This document shows, in pieces, positions 26,433 through 35,871 of a stretch of DNA of 64,000 nucleotides (the first letter of the stretch is position 1; every line of letters begins with the position of its first letter). Origin of the DNA: Sphingobacterium sp. UBA7855 (GTDB lineage Bacteria; Bacteroidota; Bacteroidia; Sphingobacteriales; Sphingobacteriaceae); assembly GCA_002500745.1 (NCBI GenBank), contig DLST01000010.1, positions 434,001 to 498,000 of the forward strand, written 5' to 3'. The notes beneath the pieces are model-generated. The model was not told where the DNA came from and searched no databases. It saw nothing but the letters and a program-made list of their open reading frames with translations. The position numbers were made by a program, and so were the translations under genes.

Positions 26433-27053
26433 TTAATCATTCCGTGCAACAACATCCAGGTTTGGATTTTTCTTAAGAAGTTGCTCTTGTATAAAATCAA
26501 AAGCGCCTTTTTGATTCATAGTCACCTGGTGGATTTTGTTGAATTCATTGAAAAAATAGACGCGGTAGCTATTAGGGCCCCGGTAATTGCGTATGATTTT
26601 CGTTTCAATGCGATGGATCTGATCAATTTCAATGCATTTATTTCCGATCAGCGGGAAAAATAGAATCTCATTTTTAAAAAAAACATAAGGTGCTATCGCT
26701 GAAAAGATGCGGGTCAATCGCTTGGTGTATTGCTCGTAGGTAGCAAGGTCCTCGCTGTTTAGATCCTGTAGTACCCGAATAAATTTTTGGTTCTTCCTGT
26801 AAACTACCCAGCATAAAAGTCCAAATATAAAACCTAAATAAATGAAAAGAATCGATAGGGTAGGGAGTGATTTGTAGAAAAATGTAAGTCTGTCTTCAAT
26901 GCCTAGCCAATGTTGAAAAAAGGCGGACAGGAAAAATCCGTAGCAAAAGGCGAATATAGAGAGGAAAATTCCGATGATTACATTGCGGGTCCTCCTGATC
27001 TTTTTGAGCTCTATTTTTAAAAAGAATGGCAATGCTGAAAGTTCGTAGCTCAT
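26433..27053 (-). CDS. Membrane protein with PH-like C-terminal region, unknown
   Basis: A 206-residue protein that I cannot assign to a named family. There are two membrane helices (about 25-45 and 63-85) joined by a short loop, then a cytosolic helical segment. A beta-rich part follows with ILFFPLIGNKCIEIDQIHRI and YRVYFFNEFNKIHQV, reminiscent of bacterial PH (YcxB-like) domains. It ends in a helix FIQEQLLKKNP. The adjacent 1.5 kb upstream has no convincing gene. Confidence 0.6.
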   Translation of the reverse strand: MSYELSALPFFLKIELKKIRRTRNVIIGIFLSIFAFCYGFFLSAFFQHWLGIEDRLTFFYKSLPTLSILFIYLGFIFGLLCWVVYRKNQKFIRVLQDLNSEDLATYEQYTKRLTRIFSAIAPYVFFKNEILFFPLIGNKCIEIDQIHRIETKIIRNYRGPNSYRVYFFNEFNKIHQVTMNQKGAFDFIQEQLLKKNPNLDVVARND

Positions 27054-27626
27054 AAAATTTTTTAAAATTTAAATATACAAAAATGCTTTGTGTTCTTCAT
27101 TGAAAATTGAATCTTATTAATTTATAAGCTGTATTTATATGATGTGTAACTTTATGTTTTGTTATATAGTTAATTGTATTATATCTATTTATGTTTTTAA
27201 TATGTCGCTTATGTATTGTCTGTTATTTTTAAGCTCATTTTTACTGATTTGAAGAATTCTATTTTCAATTTTTCTTTTTGTAATTGCCATTACTCGACTG
27301 AGCTGTTTTAGCTCGTATGTGCTATTCTATTTATTGGTGGTGTATTAGGTAGAGGAATAGAATATACTGTCTTAAATCGATTAAAAATACTATTACAAGC
27401 TATATCCTAGGGCAACAGTATATTTGGTCCTTCTGATTGAATCAACTATGTGGAAAAATAGGCAAAATTTTTATTGATTAAGCGTCTTTTCATCTATATT
27501 GCCATTTAGAGGCTTTTTGGCTTCATTGTAATTCCCCGCCGCTATAAGTTTGCTTGAATTTCCATTTATTGCTCTAGATCGCGCTAAATGCCTGCTTAAT
27601 CGAAAGTAAATACATTGCGACGACCC

Positions 27627-27788
27627 ATGTCGTCTATATCGATCTATATCAATGCAGCATGGATAAGTTTAAAGGGGCATGATATAACTGATCGCTATAG
27701 AGCGATGCCGTTTAATACAGTAAAAAGATTGGATAAAATTTTATCCAATCTTTTTATTGTATTAAATAAGCATTATATGTCATTTTAA
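27627..27788 (+). CDS. Possible 53-aa ORF over the orphan terminator
   Basis: An ATG ORF starting MSSISIYINAAWISLKGHD. Its 3' part is the palindrome at 27722-27755, which argues against coding. No family is recognised and no promoter is evident. It is listed as a weak alternative to a non-coding RNA. Confidence 0.15.
   Translation: MSSISIYINAAWISLKGHDITDRYRAMPFNTVKRLDKILSNLFIVLNKHYMSF
27722..27755 (+). terminator. Orphan perfect terminator hairpin
   Basis: AAAAAGATTGGATAAAA is followed directly by its exact reverse complement TTTTATCCAATCTTTTT, giving a 34-base perfect palindrome with T and A runs. It works in either direction but has no accepted gene on either side for hundreds of bases. 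Confidence 0.8.
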
Positions 27789-28552
27789 TTGGTAATTTTT
27801 CTATTTATATAAGTTACGTAAAATATTGTTTTTTAGATATTAATAATTATTTATTTCGGTATTTTTGCGACGGTATGCAATATCATGTAAAATCACCTTT
27901 ATAGTCAGTAAATATTAACCTTTTTTTAAAATTTAATCCAAAAGAAAGACGGAGAAAGGGCGGTCAAAGAATGATAAGCTATTAGAAAATGTAATCATTT
28001 TCCTTGTTTACAACGCTGCTTAACTAAAATGTGTACTATTTTCAATTGTTTGTATGGGGACTGACCTCATTGTTATACCTGTCTCGATATCATGACTGTT
28101 TCTCATGCTTCATGTAACTTATCCGTATATAAGACTATTGTATAAATTGAGGTTAGGGTGTCATAGATACTTTTTTTTTATATAAAAATCTTATTTTCAT
28201 ATTTATTATGTTCTTTATGTCAAGGTTTAGTTGTGCTTATTTAATAAGCACAGGTCGACACAACATTACCTTGAAGACAAGTCTGCCATCATAATGTTTA
28301 GTGTTATTATCAAGCTTTATTTGAAAGGATATGCATTTTAGTCAATAGAATTATTCCTTTAAAGAGCTCATTATTGAATTGGCTAACGGCCGCTTTTTGA
28401 AGCATTGCCGAAAGCTTTTTTGGTATGATCTTAAACTCATGGTGTAATGGGTTATGTTGCTGTTTTGAACAAAATTATAGCCGCTTACCGCAGTTGGCAA
28501 AGTTTTGCTAGCAACCAGCCAAAGAGTTTAGTTTGATTGCAACCGCTTTAGG

Positions 28553-29392
28553 CTATTCCCAAGTTTTGAGGTTTTTTGGATAAAATGTCCATTCAGGAGT
28601 TTTTATTATGTCCTGATCTATATCATACCAAGGACTGAGTTTGCTATCATTCCAATTGTTTAAAATTTGTATATCTTGAGCTGGCATGTAGCTTTGGGCG
28701 AGTAGCACAATTGTTTTTCCGCTATTATTCTTGGCCAGATCAACAACGATAACTGCATGGCCAATAGGCGATCCTTTTTGAATAAAAGTGTCTCCAATTT
28801 TAACTTCTTGGGTAGTGTTTACTTGATGAAGTTCGTCGTGTAGCGAAGCGGTATTTGCATAGGCGAAGATGTATTCCAAGTACTTCCAATAGGTCGGGTA
28901 GGAGTAGTCTCCCTTTGCGTAGTTTGTATACGCTCGGGGTTTGCCATCCGAGAGAAAGTTAAATTTTATATCCTTATAGCGCTTTTGTCCGTATAAATAA
29001 TCCGCCCTGAGTCGCATGATTGCATCGGCGCACTGATGTAAATCTCGTTTTCCTATGTGCAGTTTTACAACACTATTGTAGATGTTTTCTCTACGTTTAA
29101 TCTTTCCATTGTAATAATGTACCTCCTGATCGATAGAATAAAGTGGGAGATTTTCAAGAAAACTCCCAAATGCAACAGTTTTGTATTGCAGCCTTTTGAA
29201 TCCTTCTGGTAATAGAAAGCGTGATTTAATGGTCATTCCATTAGGGTCAATAAATTGGTATCCGTCCGTCCGTATAGCTTCCTTGGATGCCGAATCGATA
29301 CTTTGTGTTTTCGATGCGGTGATATTGGGCTGTCCACAACCAAGAAAAGCCTGACAAGAGAACAAGGGGATGAGTATAGTTAGTGGTCTCAT
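28553..29392 (-). CDS. DUF4846 lipoprotein
   Basis: A 279-residue exported protein with a lipobox-like FLGC (Cys19) after a hydrophobic signal. The DUF4846 pattern is present: ANTASLHDELHQV, IGDTFIQKGSPIGHAVIVVD, LLAQSYMPAQDIQIL and SPWYDID. Its Cys/His layout is not that of a standard NlpC/P60 hydrolase, although the GHAVIVVD and LLAQSYMPAQ regions suggest a papain-like fold. Function unknown. It is divergent from the GH18-CE4-GT2 gene, so the two may share control. Confidence 0.82.
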   Translation of the reverse strand: MRPLTILIPLFSCQAFLGCGQPNITASKTQSIDSASKEAIRTDGYQFIDPNGMTIKSRFLLPEGFKRLQYKTVAFGSFLENLPLYSIDQEVHYYNGKIKRRENIYNSVVKLHIGKRDLHQCADAIMRLRADYLYGQKRYKDIKFNFLSDGKPRAYTNYAKGDYSYPTYWKYLEYIFAYANTASLHDELHQVNTTQEVKIGDTFIQKGSPIGHAVIVVDLAKNNSGKTIVLLAQSYMPAQDIQILNNWNDSKLSPWYDIDQDIIKTPEWTFYPKNLKTWE

Positions 29393-29550
29393 AGTTCTAC
29401 ATAGTATATTACAATTTAACGAATATACTTAAATTTATGGGGAAATCGGGAGAAGAGTAAGGCTTTAAAATTAAGAAATTTTTAAGCTATTGATTTGCTC
29501 TTTGGATCATTTTCTGATGTAGCTTAGCCGAAGTTAATGAGAATACTATT

Positions 29551-32500
29551 ATGTCAGAAAAACAGATTTTTCAGACGTCGAGCAAAAAGCGCTGGTACGC
29601 TTTTTCTTGGATGAGCAGGGCATTGGTGATTGGTTTGATCATTGGTGTTATAGGTGTAATTTATACATTAGGTAAGATCCAGATTCCTCCGTTCCCAATA
29701 ATTAATACCAACACGCCGTTGACTGAAAAGTCTACTGCCAGATTAAAGAAATCAAAACAATTCAAGGAATTTACCATTTTAAAATCCGAATTGGAGAAAA
29801 TCAAATATGATCGTGATCGCAAGCATCTAAAACATATTGGCTCAAAAAGTAGGATCAATATGGGATTTTACGTCAGTTCCTGGTCAAACGAAGTCCGTGA
29901 GCAGTCCCTATCTGATTTACGCCGCAACATCGGTCATTTGGATATGGTCGCCATGGAGTCATTTTTTACAGTACCCAATCAGGATACGGTGGTAGATAAA
30001 GCGGATACTGCCGCGCTCAAGGTTATTCATCAGTATAAGCGTAAAGCTATCGCACAGATTTCAAATTTTAGTGGTAACGATTTTGACGGGCAAACCGTAA
30101 AAGCAATCTTAGTTGATCCAGAAAAACAACAACGTTTTATAGACGATATTCTGTTAAAAGTGAAGCGAGATGGTTTTGGGGGAGTAAATATTGATTTTGA
30201 AAACTTACAATTGGACGACCGGAAGTCATTAAATGATTTTATGGCTCACATTTATACCGTGTTTCATACCGAGGGGCTTCTTGTGTCGCAGGATATTTCG
30301 CCCGAAAATGATGATTACGACCCGATTGCCTTGCAGAAATATAATGATTACATAATCTTAATGGCCTATGATCAGCATTCCATTGAAAGTAATGCAGGCG
30401 CTATCTCCCATCAGGCATGGGTCGAAAAAAATCTCGATGAGCTCTGTAGTAAGGTCAATGCGGACAAGGTAATTTTGGCGTTGGCATGTTATGGCTATGA
30501 TTGGCCTAAAGGTAGTGTTGGACAGACATTGACTTATGATAATGCAGTCATTTTGGCGCATAATTACAATGCCAAGATTGCTTTTAATCCCGAATCGGCA
30601 AATCTAAGTTTTAGTTATACCGACGGAGGAGGAATGCATCATGATGTTTACTTCACAGATGCAGCAACCTATTTTAATCTTATCCGTAAAGCAGATGACT
30701 GGGGATTAGCCGGTATTGCTCTTTGGCGTTTAGGTAGTGAAGACGCCCGTTTATGGTCTTTTATTTCAAGATCATTAAGTCAAGAAAGCTTAAAGAAAGA
30801 TCCATTTGACTTTGGAAAGATACAACAAATCCTTGTTGGAGGGATTCAATATATTGGCGATGGGGAGATTTTGGATTTGGTGAATAGCCCGGTTCCTGGG
30901 GAAGTTAAATTTACTTACGATTCATCGACGCTAATGATTCAGGACCAAGTGTATGTAAAAACACCGAGCAATTACGTTATTAAGCGCTTTGGAGAAAGAG
31001 ACAAGACGGTGGTGCTCACATTTGATGATGGGCCTGACCCTACTTATACGCCACAAGTATTGGACATCTTAAAAAAAGAACGTGTTCCGGGAGCTTTCTT
31101 TCTTGTGGGTATGATGGCTGAGAAAAATATGGATCTGGTCCGTCGCGAATACCAGGAGGGACATGAAATCGGTAACCATACTTTTTTTCACCCCGATATG
31201 TCCACAATAGGGCCAAATCGTGTTAAGTTCGAGTTGAACGCGACCCGAAAGATCATTGAATGTATAACCGGTCATAGTACAATTCTTTTCAGAGCTCCTT
31301 TTAATGCGGATGCCGAACCACAGACGGTGGCCGAAATTCTGCCCGTGGCCCAGAGTCGTAAAGAGAACTATATCAATATTGGCGAATACATCGATCCCAA
31401 CGATTGGGTACCTGGCCGTACAGCAGATGAAGTCTATAATGAAGTCATCAAACAACGCGATAATGGAAACATTATCCTATTACATGATGCTGGAGGCAAT
31501 CGAGAAGCGACCATAGCCGCCCTGCCACGTATTATTCATTATTTTAAATCTCATGGATATAAATTTGCAACGATTGGTGATTTAATGGGCAAAAAACGAG
31601 ATGAATTGATGCCACCTGTTGAAAATGCTTCCGATTCGGGATTTAGTGGATCTTCCAACCGCTTGTTCTTAGGAACCTTGTTTTATGGTAACATCTTCTT
31701 GAATCTGGTTTTTTCCATTGCGATTGTATTGGCAATTTTTAGAACAGCAATGATCGCTTATTTGGCAATCCGGCAAAAGCGAAGGAGTAAAAAGGAACAT
31801 TCCCAATTGATAGTTGATCCTCAAGACAAGGTGAGCGTTATTATTCCTGCCTATAATGAAGAAATAACCGTACTGGCGACGATAAAAAGTCTTTTGAATT
31901 TGGATTATCCAGATTATGAATTGGTTTTTGTGGATGACGGATCGAAAGACAAAACGTTTGAGCTGGTTAGTAAGGTGTATGGCGACCATCCTAAAGTAAG
32001 GCTGTTTACCAAACAAAATGGGGGCAAAGCTTCTGCGCTTAACTATGGTATCCAACAATCCCAAGCGCAGTTTGTGCTCTGCATCGATGCCGATACGCAA
32101 CTAAAGACAAATGCATTAAAAGAATTGATGAAGTATTTTAATAAGGACCAGGTTGCAGCGGTTGCCGGAAGTGTGAAGGTCGGTAATGTACATAATATTT
32201 TGACGCATTGGCAATCGATCGAGTACATCACGTCACAGAATATGGATCGACGAGCCTTTGATCTGCTCAATATGATATCGGTAGTGCCTGGAGCAATTGG
32301 CGCCTTTCGTAAATCCGCTCTTTTGGAGGTGGGGGGATTTACAACCGATACCCTGGCGGAAGATTGTGATTTAACCATGCGTATATTAAAAGCCGGCTAT
32401 ATCGTTCGTAATGCATCAGAAGCAATCGCGTATACCGAAGCGCCAGATACGGTTGGCATGCTCTTTAAGCAAAGATTCCGCTGGAGTTTTGGTGTATTGC

Positions 32501-32973
32501 AAAGTTTTTGGAAGAATAAACAGACCTTATTAAATCCGAGATACGGCTATTTTGGTATGGTTGGAATGCCCAATATCCTGATCTTTCAGATTATTCTTCC
32601 GCTATTTGCACCTTTGGCCGACATATTTATGCTGTTCTCCTTGGTAAGCGGTCTTTTCTCCCTAAGTGAGGTAAATGGTATCAGCTGGACAGGAATTGCC
32701 GGATTGTTTTCATTGCATACGGGTTTTGGTCAGGTGATGTTCTATTACTTCCTATTTGTTGCCGTCGATATTTGCTTTGCGGCTATTGCGTTTAAATTGG
32801 AAGGAGAAAAGCTCGTCAACTTAATTTATTTGTTTCCACAACGTTTTTTCTGGCGCCAATTGATGTACTTCGTCTTATTTAAGTCGGTCAAAAAAGCCAT
32901 TAAAGGAGAATTAAATACATGGGGTACCCTGAAACGAACTGGAGGAGTGAAGCAGGTCACCGCAAGTGAATAG
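29551..32973 (+). CDS. Fused GH18-like / polysaccharide deacetylase / GT2 glycosyltransferase
   Basis: A 1140-residue membrane protein with three catalytic-type domains. TM1 is at about 24-40. A GH18-like domain (101-405) keeps Asp215 and Glu217 of DxxDxDxE but has Gly and Asn at the first two Asp positions. A CE4 (NodB) deacetylase (480-690) has TFDDGP (490-495), His543 and His547, RAPF (581-584) and LLHDAG (643-648). A second TM region (707-740) precedes a family 2 transferase (760-1000) with DAD (846-848), ED (937-938) and QRFRW (974-978), followed by C-terminal helices. This suits synthesis, export and partial deacetylation of a beta-linked GlcNAc polymer, like Pga/Ica systems in one chain. 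The polymer identity is inference. Confidence 0.9.
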   Translation: MSEKQIFQTSSKKRWYAFSWMSRALVIGLIIGVIGVIYTLGKIQIPPFPIINTNTPLTEKSTARLKKSKQFKEFTILKSELEKIKYDRDRKHLKHIGSKSRINMGFYVSSWSNEVREQSLSDLRRNIGHLDMVAMESFFTVPNQDTVVDKADTAALKVIHQYKRKAIAQISNFSGNDFDGQTVKAILVDPEKQQRFIDDILLKVKRDGFGGVNIDFENLQLDDRKSLNDFMAHIYTVFHTEGLLVSQDISPENDDYDPIALQKYNDYIILMAYDQHSIESNAGAISHQAWVEKNLDELCSKVNADKVILALACYGYDWPKGSVGQTLTYDNAVILAHNYNAKIAFNPESANLSFSYTDGGGMHHDVYFTDAATYFNLIRKADDWGLAGIALWRLGSEDARLWSFISRSLSQESLKKDPFDFGKIQQILVGGIQYIGDGEILDLVNSPVPGEVKFTYDSSTLMIQDQVYVKTPSNYVIKRFGERDKTVVLTFDDGPDPTYTPQVLDILKKERVPGAFFLVGMMAEKNMDLVRREYQEGHEIGNHTFFHPDMSTIGPNRVKFELNATRKIIECITGHSTILFRAPFNADAEPQTVAEILPVAQSRKENYINIGEYIDPNDWVPGRTADEVYNEVIKQRDNGNIILLHDAGGNREATIAALPRIIHYFKSHGYKFATIGDLMGKKRDELMPPVENASDSGFSGSSNRLFLGTLFYGNIFLNLVFSIAIVLAIFRTAMIAYLAIRQKRRSKKEHSQLIVDPQDKVSVIIPAYNEEITVLATIKSLLNLDYPDYELVFVDDGSKDKTFELVSKVYGDHPKVRLFTKQNGGKASALNYGIQQSQAQFVLCIDADTQLKTNALKELMKYFNKDQVAAVAGSVKVGNVHNILTHWQSIEYITSQNMDRRAFDLLNMISVVPGAIGAFRKSALLEVGGFTTDTLAEDCDLTMRILKAGYIVRNASEAIAYTEAPDTVGMLFKQRFRWSFGVLQSFWKNKQTLLNPRYGYFGMVGMPNILIFQIILPLFAPLADIFMLFSLVSGLFSLSEVNGISWTGIAGLFSLHTGFGQVMFYYFLFVAVDICFAAIAFKLEGEKLVNLIYLFPQRFFWRQLMYFVLFKSVKKAIKGELNTWGTLKRTGGVKQVTASE

Positions 32974-33095
32974 AAAGCGCTCATTGACAGCGAAAGCTTG
33001 GATCTGCATGTACATCACTATCCTTAGCCAAAAAGTATACTGATATTTTTATTTGATCTCAGGATTAGTTACTTTCAATAAAAATAAGAAGAACG

Positions 33096-34619
33096 ATGAA
33101 GATACTATCCGCTCAGCAAATGAGGAGCATCGATGGCGAAACATTAAAAGATCAAGGTGTCAACAGCCTGGATCTTATGGAGCGTGCTGCAACTGTTGTT
33201 TTCGAGGAAGTTAAAAGACTTCATTCCCGGATGGAGCGTGAAACATTTTACATTTTTTGTGGCAAAGGGAATAATGGTGGTGATGGCCTGGTTCTTGCTC
33301 GCTTATTGAATCAAGAGCAGGCAATGGTAAAGGTCTACATCGTCGATGTGGAGGAGTATTCCGCTGACAATCTTGCTAATCAAAAGCGTTTGTCCAACCA
33401 GGTAATCCAAAAGATCAATCCCGAAGAGCAAGTGGATATTCCTTCCAATGCAATCGTACTGGATTGCCTGTTTGGTTATGGGTTAAATACAGTCCTCACA
33501 GCAGAATGGAATGGTATTATTTCGAGTATAAATGGATGCGGTGCAAGAATATACTCAGTGGATATGCCTTCTGGGCTTCTAGCGGATAAAAATACGCCGC
33601 CTGATGCTCTAGTTGTTAGGGCAGACTTTGTGTTTACCTTTCAGGCGCCCAAGCTCGCCTTGCTACTGCCGGAAAACCAATGGTATGTCAAAGACTTTAA
33701 GGTGTTGGATATCAATCTCAGTCGGCTGGCCATTGACGAAACAGAAACTGATCTCTTTTATGTTGATCAGCTCCTTGTCGCTTCTTTTTATCGAAAGCGA
33801 CGGAAATTTGATCATAAAGGGACATTTGGTCATACGTTGATTATTGGCGGGAGTAAGGGTAAAATGGGAGCTGTGCAGCTTGCGTTACGAGCAGCCCTTC
33901 GCGCCGGATGCGGTTTAGCCACAGCATATGTGCCCGCTTGTGGCCATACGATCTTACAGACTGCTGTGCCCGAAGCAATGATCTTGACAGATCCTGAAAC
34001 GGATTTTATTACCCAAATCCCCAACATCACGAGTTATCAGTCTATTGGTATGGGTATTGGTATGGGTACAACGCAATATACTATTGATGCCTTAAAGGTA
34101 TTTATTTCTACTAAAAGTAATACCCCGTTGGTATTAGATGCCGATGCATTGAATATTCTAGCTCGAGATCCTGATCTATGGGCATTTGTACCGGCAGACA
34201 GTATATTGACTCCACATCCAAAAGAGCTTAGTCGAATATTGGGTCCTTGGAAGGATGATTTCGAAAAGATGGAAAAAGTAAAAGCTTTCGCCGTCAAACA
34301 CCAATTTTATATGCTGGTTAAAGGGGCCAATAGCATGATGGTTATGAACGATGGGGCACTCTATTTCAACAGTACAGGGAATGTTGGGATGGCGACGGGT
34401 GGCAGTGGCGATATCCTGACAGGTATCATCGCAGCGCTTCTAGGACAGGGGTATTCATCCAAACAAGCTCTAATTATGGGTGTATATATCCATGGGCGTG
34501 CAGCAGATATTGCGGTAGAGAAGATTGGAGTCTATTCCTTGTTGCCTTCCGACACAATCAACTATCTTTCCAGTGCACTGATTGGATTAGAACAGGAGTA
34601 TGATGGATTGGTACATTGA
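33096..34619 (+). CDS. nnr: Bifunctional NAD(P)HX epimerase / dehydratase
   Basis: Repairs hydrated NADH and NADPH. The N-terminal epimerase domain (about 1-210) has MKILSAQQMRSID, ERAA and FCGKGNNGGDGLVLARLL. The C-terminal ADP-dependent dehydratase domain (about 230-500) has GTFGHTLIIGGSKGKMGAVQ, VLDADALN, LTPHPKELSRILG, LVKGANSMM and GNVGMATGGSGDILTGIIAA. The full length of 507 residues is normal. Its stop overlaps the next gene by 20 bases, so translation is probably coupled. Confidence 0.96.
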   Translation: MKILSAQQMRSIDGETLKDQGVNSLDLMERAATVVFEEVKRLHSRMERETFYIFCGKGNNGGDGLVLARLLNQEQAMVKVYIVDVEEYSADNLANQKRLSNQVIQKINPEEQVDIPSNAIVLDCLFGYGLNTVLTAEWNGIISSINGCGARIYSVDMPSGLLADKNTPPDALVVRADFVFTFQAPKLALLLPENQWYVKDFKVLDINLSRLAIDETETDLFYVDQLLVASFYRKRRKFDHKGTFGHTLIIGGSKGKMGAVQLALRAALRAGCGLATAYVPACGHTILQTAVPEAMILTDPETDFITQIPNITSYQSIGMGIGMGTTQYTIDALKVFISTKSNTPLVLDADALNILARDPDLWAFVPADSILTPHPKELSRILGPWKDDFEKMEKVKAFAVKHQFYMLVKGANSMMVMNDGALYFNSTGNVGMATGGSGDILTGIIAALLGQGYSSKQALIMGVYIHGRAADIAVEKIGVYSLLPSDTINYLSSALIGLEQEYDGLVH

Positions 34620-35001
34620 GCAAGTTTTTGCTGCCCGAACTTGGAAACTGCGAAAAGAAGTCTTTTCTCCCGAGGGGAAGCTTGGTGAAGTAATGCTAGA
34701 TGGCGATTTTGAAGCCACGCATTTTGCAGCCTACGATGGAAATGATGTCGTTGGTGTTCTCAGCCTGATTTCTCTCGGCGATAACTACATCATCCATTTT
34801 CTTGCCGTTGCCCCACATGTTAGAATGCAGGGGATAGGCACGGCATTATTAGGCTACGCTAGACGATTTATAGGTACATTTAATGGTAAAATTGTGCTAG
34901 CCGAAGCCCTTCTTGATCAACAGCACTTTTGGAAAAAGAACGGTTTTGATGCGGTAAAGCAAAAGGATACCACCGTCACCTATTCATTAGCGCTAAGGTA
35001 A
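34600..35001 (+). CDS. GNAT N-acetyltransferase (133 aa)
   Basis: A short acetyltransferase resembling the ElaA/YjcF group: EQVFAARTWKLRKEVFSP at the N-terminus and FLAVAPHVRMQGIGTALLGY as the acetyl-CoA loop (about 67-86), then LAEALLDQQHFWKKNGFDAV. The substrate is unknown. It starts inside the end of nnr (either of two adjacent ATGs at 34600/34603), indicating a two-gene operon. Confidence 0.86.
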   Translation: MMDWYIEQVFAARTWKLRKEVFSPEGKLGEVMLDGDFEATHFAAYDGNDVVGVLSLISLGDNYIIHFLAVAPHVRMQGIGTALLGYARRFIGTFNGKIVLAEALLDQQHFWKKNGFDAVKQKDTTVTYSLALR

Positions 35002-35069
35002 TTTTATTCGCCAAGGTCAGTAAATACAATAATAGGGTGCTCCTGGTTCATCCAGCATGTGTGGCTTTA

Positions 35070-35657
35070 CTAACTTTCGACGTAGTCGATTCGATCCGAT
35101 TCAGTTATCGGGCGAAGGATCCGGCAAGGATTGCCAGCCGCTATGACGTTTGATGGAATATCTTTAGTAACGACTGATCCAGAGCCAATCACCGAATTTC
35201 TTCCAATCCGCACGCCGGGATTGACAACAACATGCCCACCTATCCATACGTTATCTTCGATAACGATTGGAAGCGCAAATTCCCAGCCTTGATTTCTTGC
35301 TTCAAAATGAAGGGGGTGACCGGCGGTGAATAGGCTCACATTGGGTCCAAACAGTACATTATCGCCGATAGTAACTGGAGCACAGTCTAAAATAGTGCAA
35401 CTATAATTGCTGTAAAAGTTTTCACCAATAGTAATGTTATAGCCGTAGTCACAACGAAATGGAGGCTCAAGAAAAAAACGATGTCCTGTTGCGTTAAATA
35501 GTTTCTGAATAATCTGTTTTCTAAATTTGATTTGTTTAGGTTCCGAATCGTTAAATCGCTTAAGCTCTTCTTTGGCGTATTGCCTATCTTTAAATAACTG
35601 TCCATCCGAATCAAGATAGGGAAGGCCGGCAATCATTTTTTCTTTTGGTGATTTCAT
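35070..35657 (-). CDS. LacA/Maa-like sugar O-acetyltransferase
   Basis: A 195-residue acetyl-CoA-dependent hexapeptide-repeat transferase like maltose or galactoside O-acetyltransferase. The N-terminal MIAGLPYLDSDGQLFKDR and FFLEPPFRCDYGYNITIGEN are typical. The left-handed beta-helix carries LFTAGHPLHFEARN with the catalytic His, VWIGGHVVVNPGVRIG and GSGSVVTKDIPSNVIAAGNP. The physiological acceptor is uncertain. It lies alone between the nnr-GNAT operon and the GT4 gene. Confidence 0.92.
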   Translation of the reverse strand: MKSPKEKMIAGLPYLDSDGQLFKDRQYAKEELKRFNDSEPKQIKFRKQIIQKLFNATGHRFFLEPPFRCDYGYNITIGENFYSNYSCTILDCAPVTIGDNVLFGPNVSLFTAGHPLHFEARNQGWEFALPIVIEDNVWIGGHVVVNPGVRIGRNSVIGSGSVVTKDIPSNVIAAGNPCRILRPITESDRIDYVES

Positions 35658-35871
35658 TCAGTACTTCCTTTTAGTTGGCAAACATAGACAAATTGATGTT
35701 TAAATACAATACTAATCTAACGACCGTTCATAGGGGATTCACCCCCCAAGTACCTTTTCTTTGAATTCCTCCCTATGTGACAAAACAATTTTCGTCCGAA
35801 AAGCATTTAGATAATGTAGCACACATCTGCTTCAGCCTAGTTCTGGGCTTTATCCAATAATTATTATTGCA

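Larger units (their letters stand above)
27054..28552. other. 1.5 kb AT-rich stretch without a convincing gene
   Basis: By far the longest non-coding stretch here. Both strands carry frequent stops. Short open stretches exist: 53 codons at 27627-27788 (plus), 32 codons near 27210-27300 (minus) and 29 codons near 28350-28440 (minus). None has recognisable similarity or a clear start signal. Structures seen are GACGAC/GTCGTC (27617-27632), ATCGCT/AGCGAT near 27691-27706, a perfect orphan terminator at 27722-27755, and GTGCTTATT/AATAAGCAC near 28232-28250. It may hold a small RNA, decayed genes or a large promoter region. Confidence 0.55.

Noticed and set aside
28232..28320. Nested inverted repeats resembling an integron attC or mobile-element end
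   Set aside because: No core sites, no integrase or transposase and no target duplication could be found nearby.
28350..28440. 29-codon minus-strand peptide that looked like a transposase remnant
   Set aside because: Too short and without any specific motif; resemblance is only compositional.
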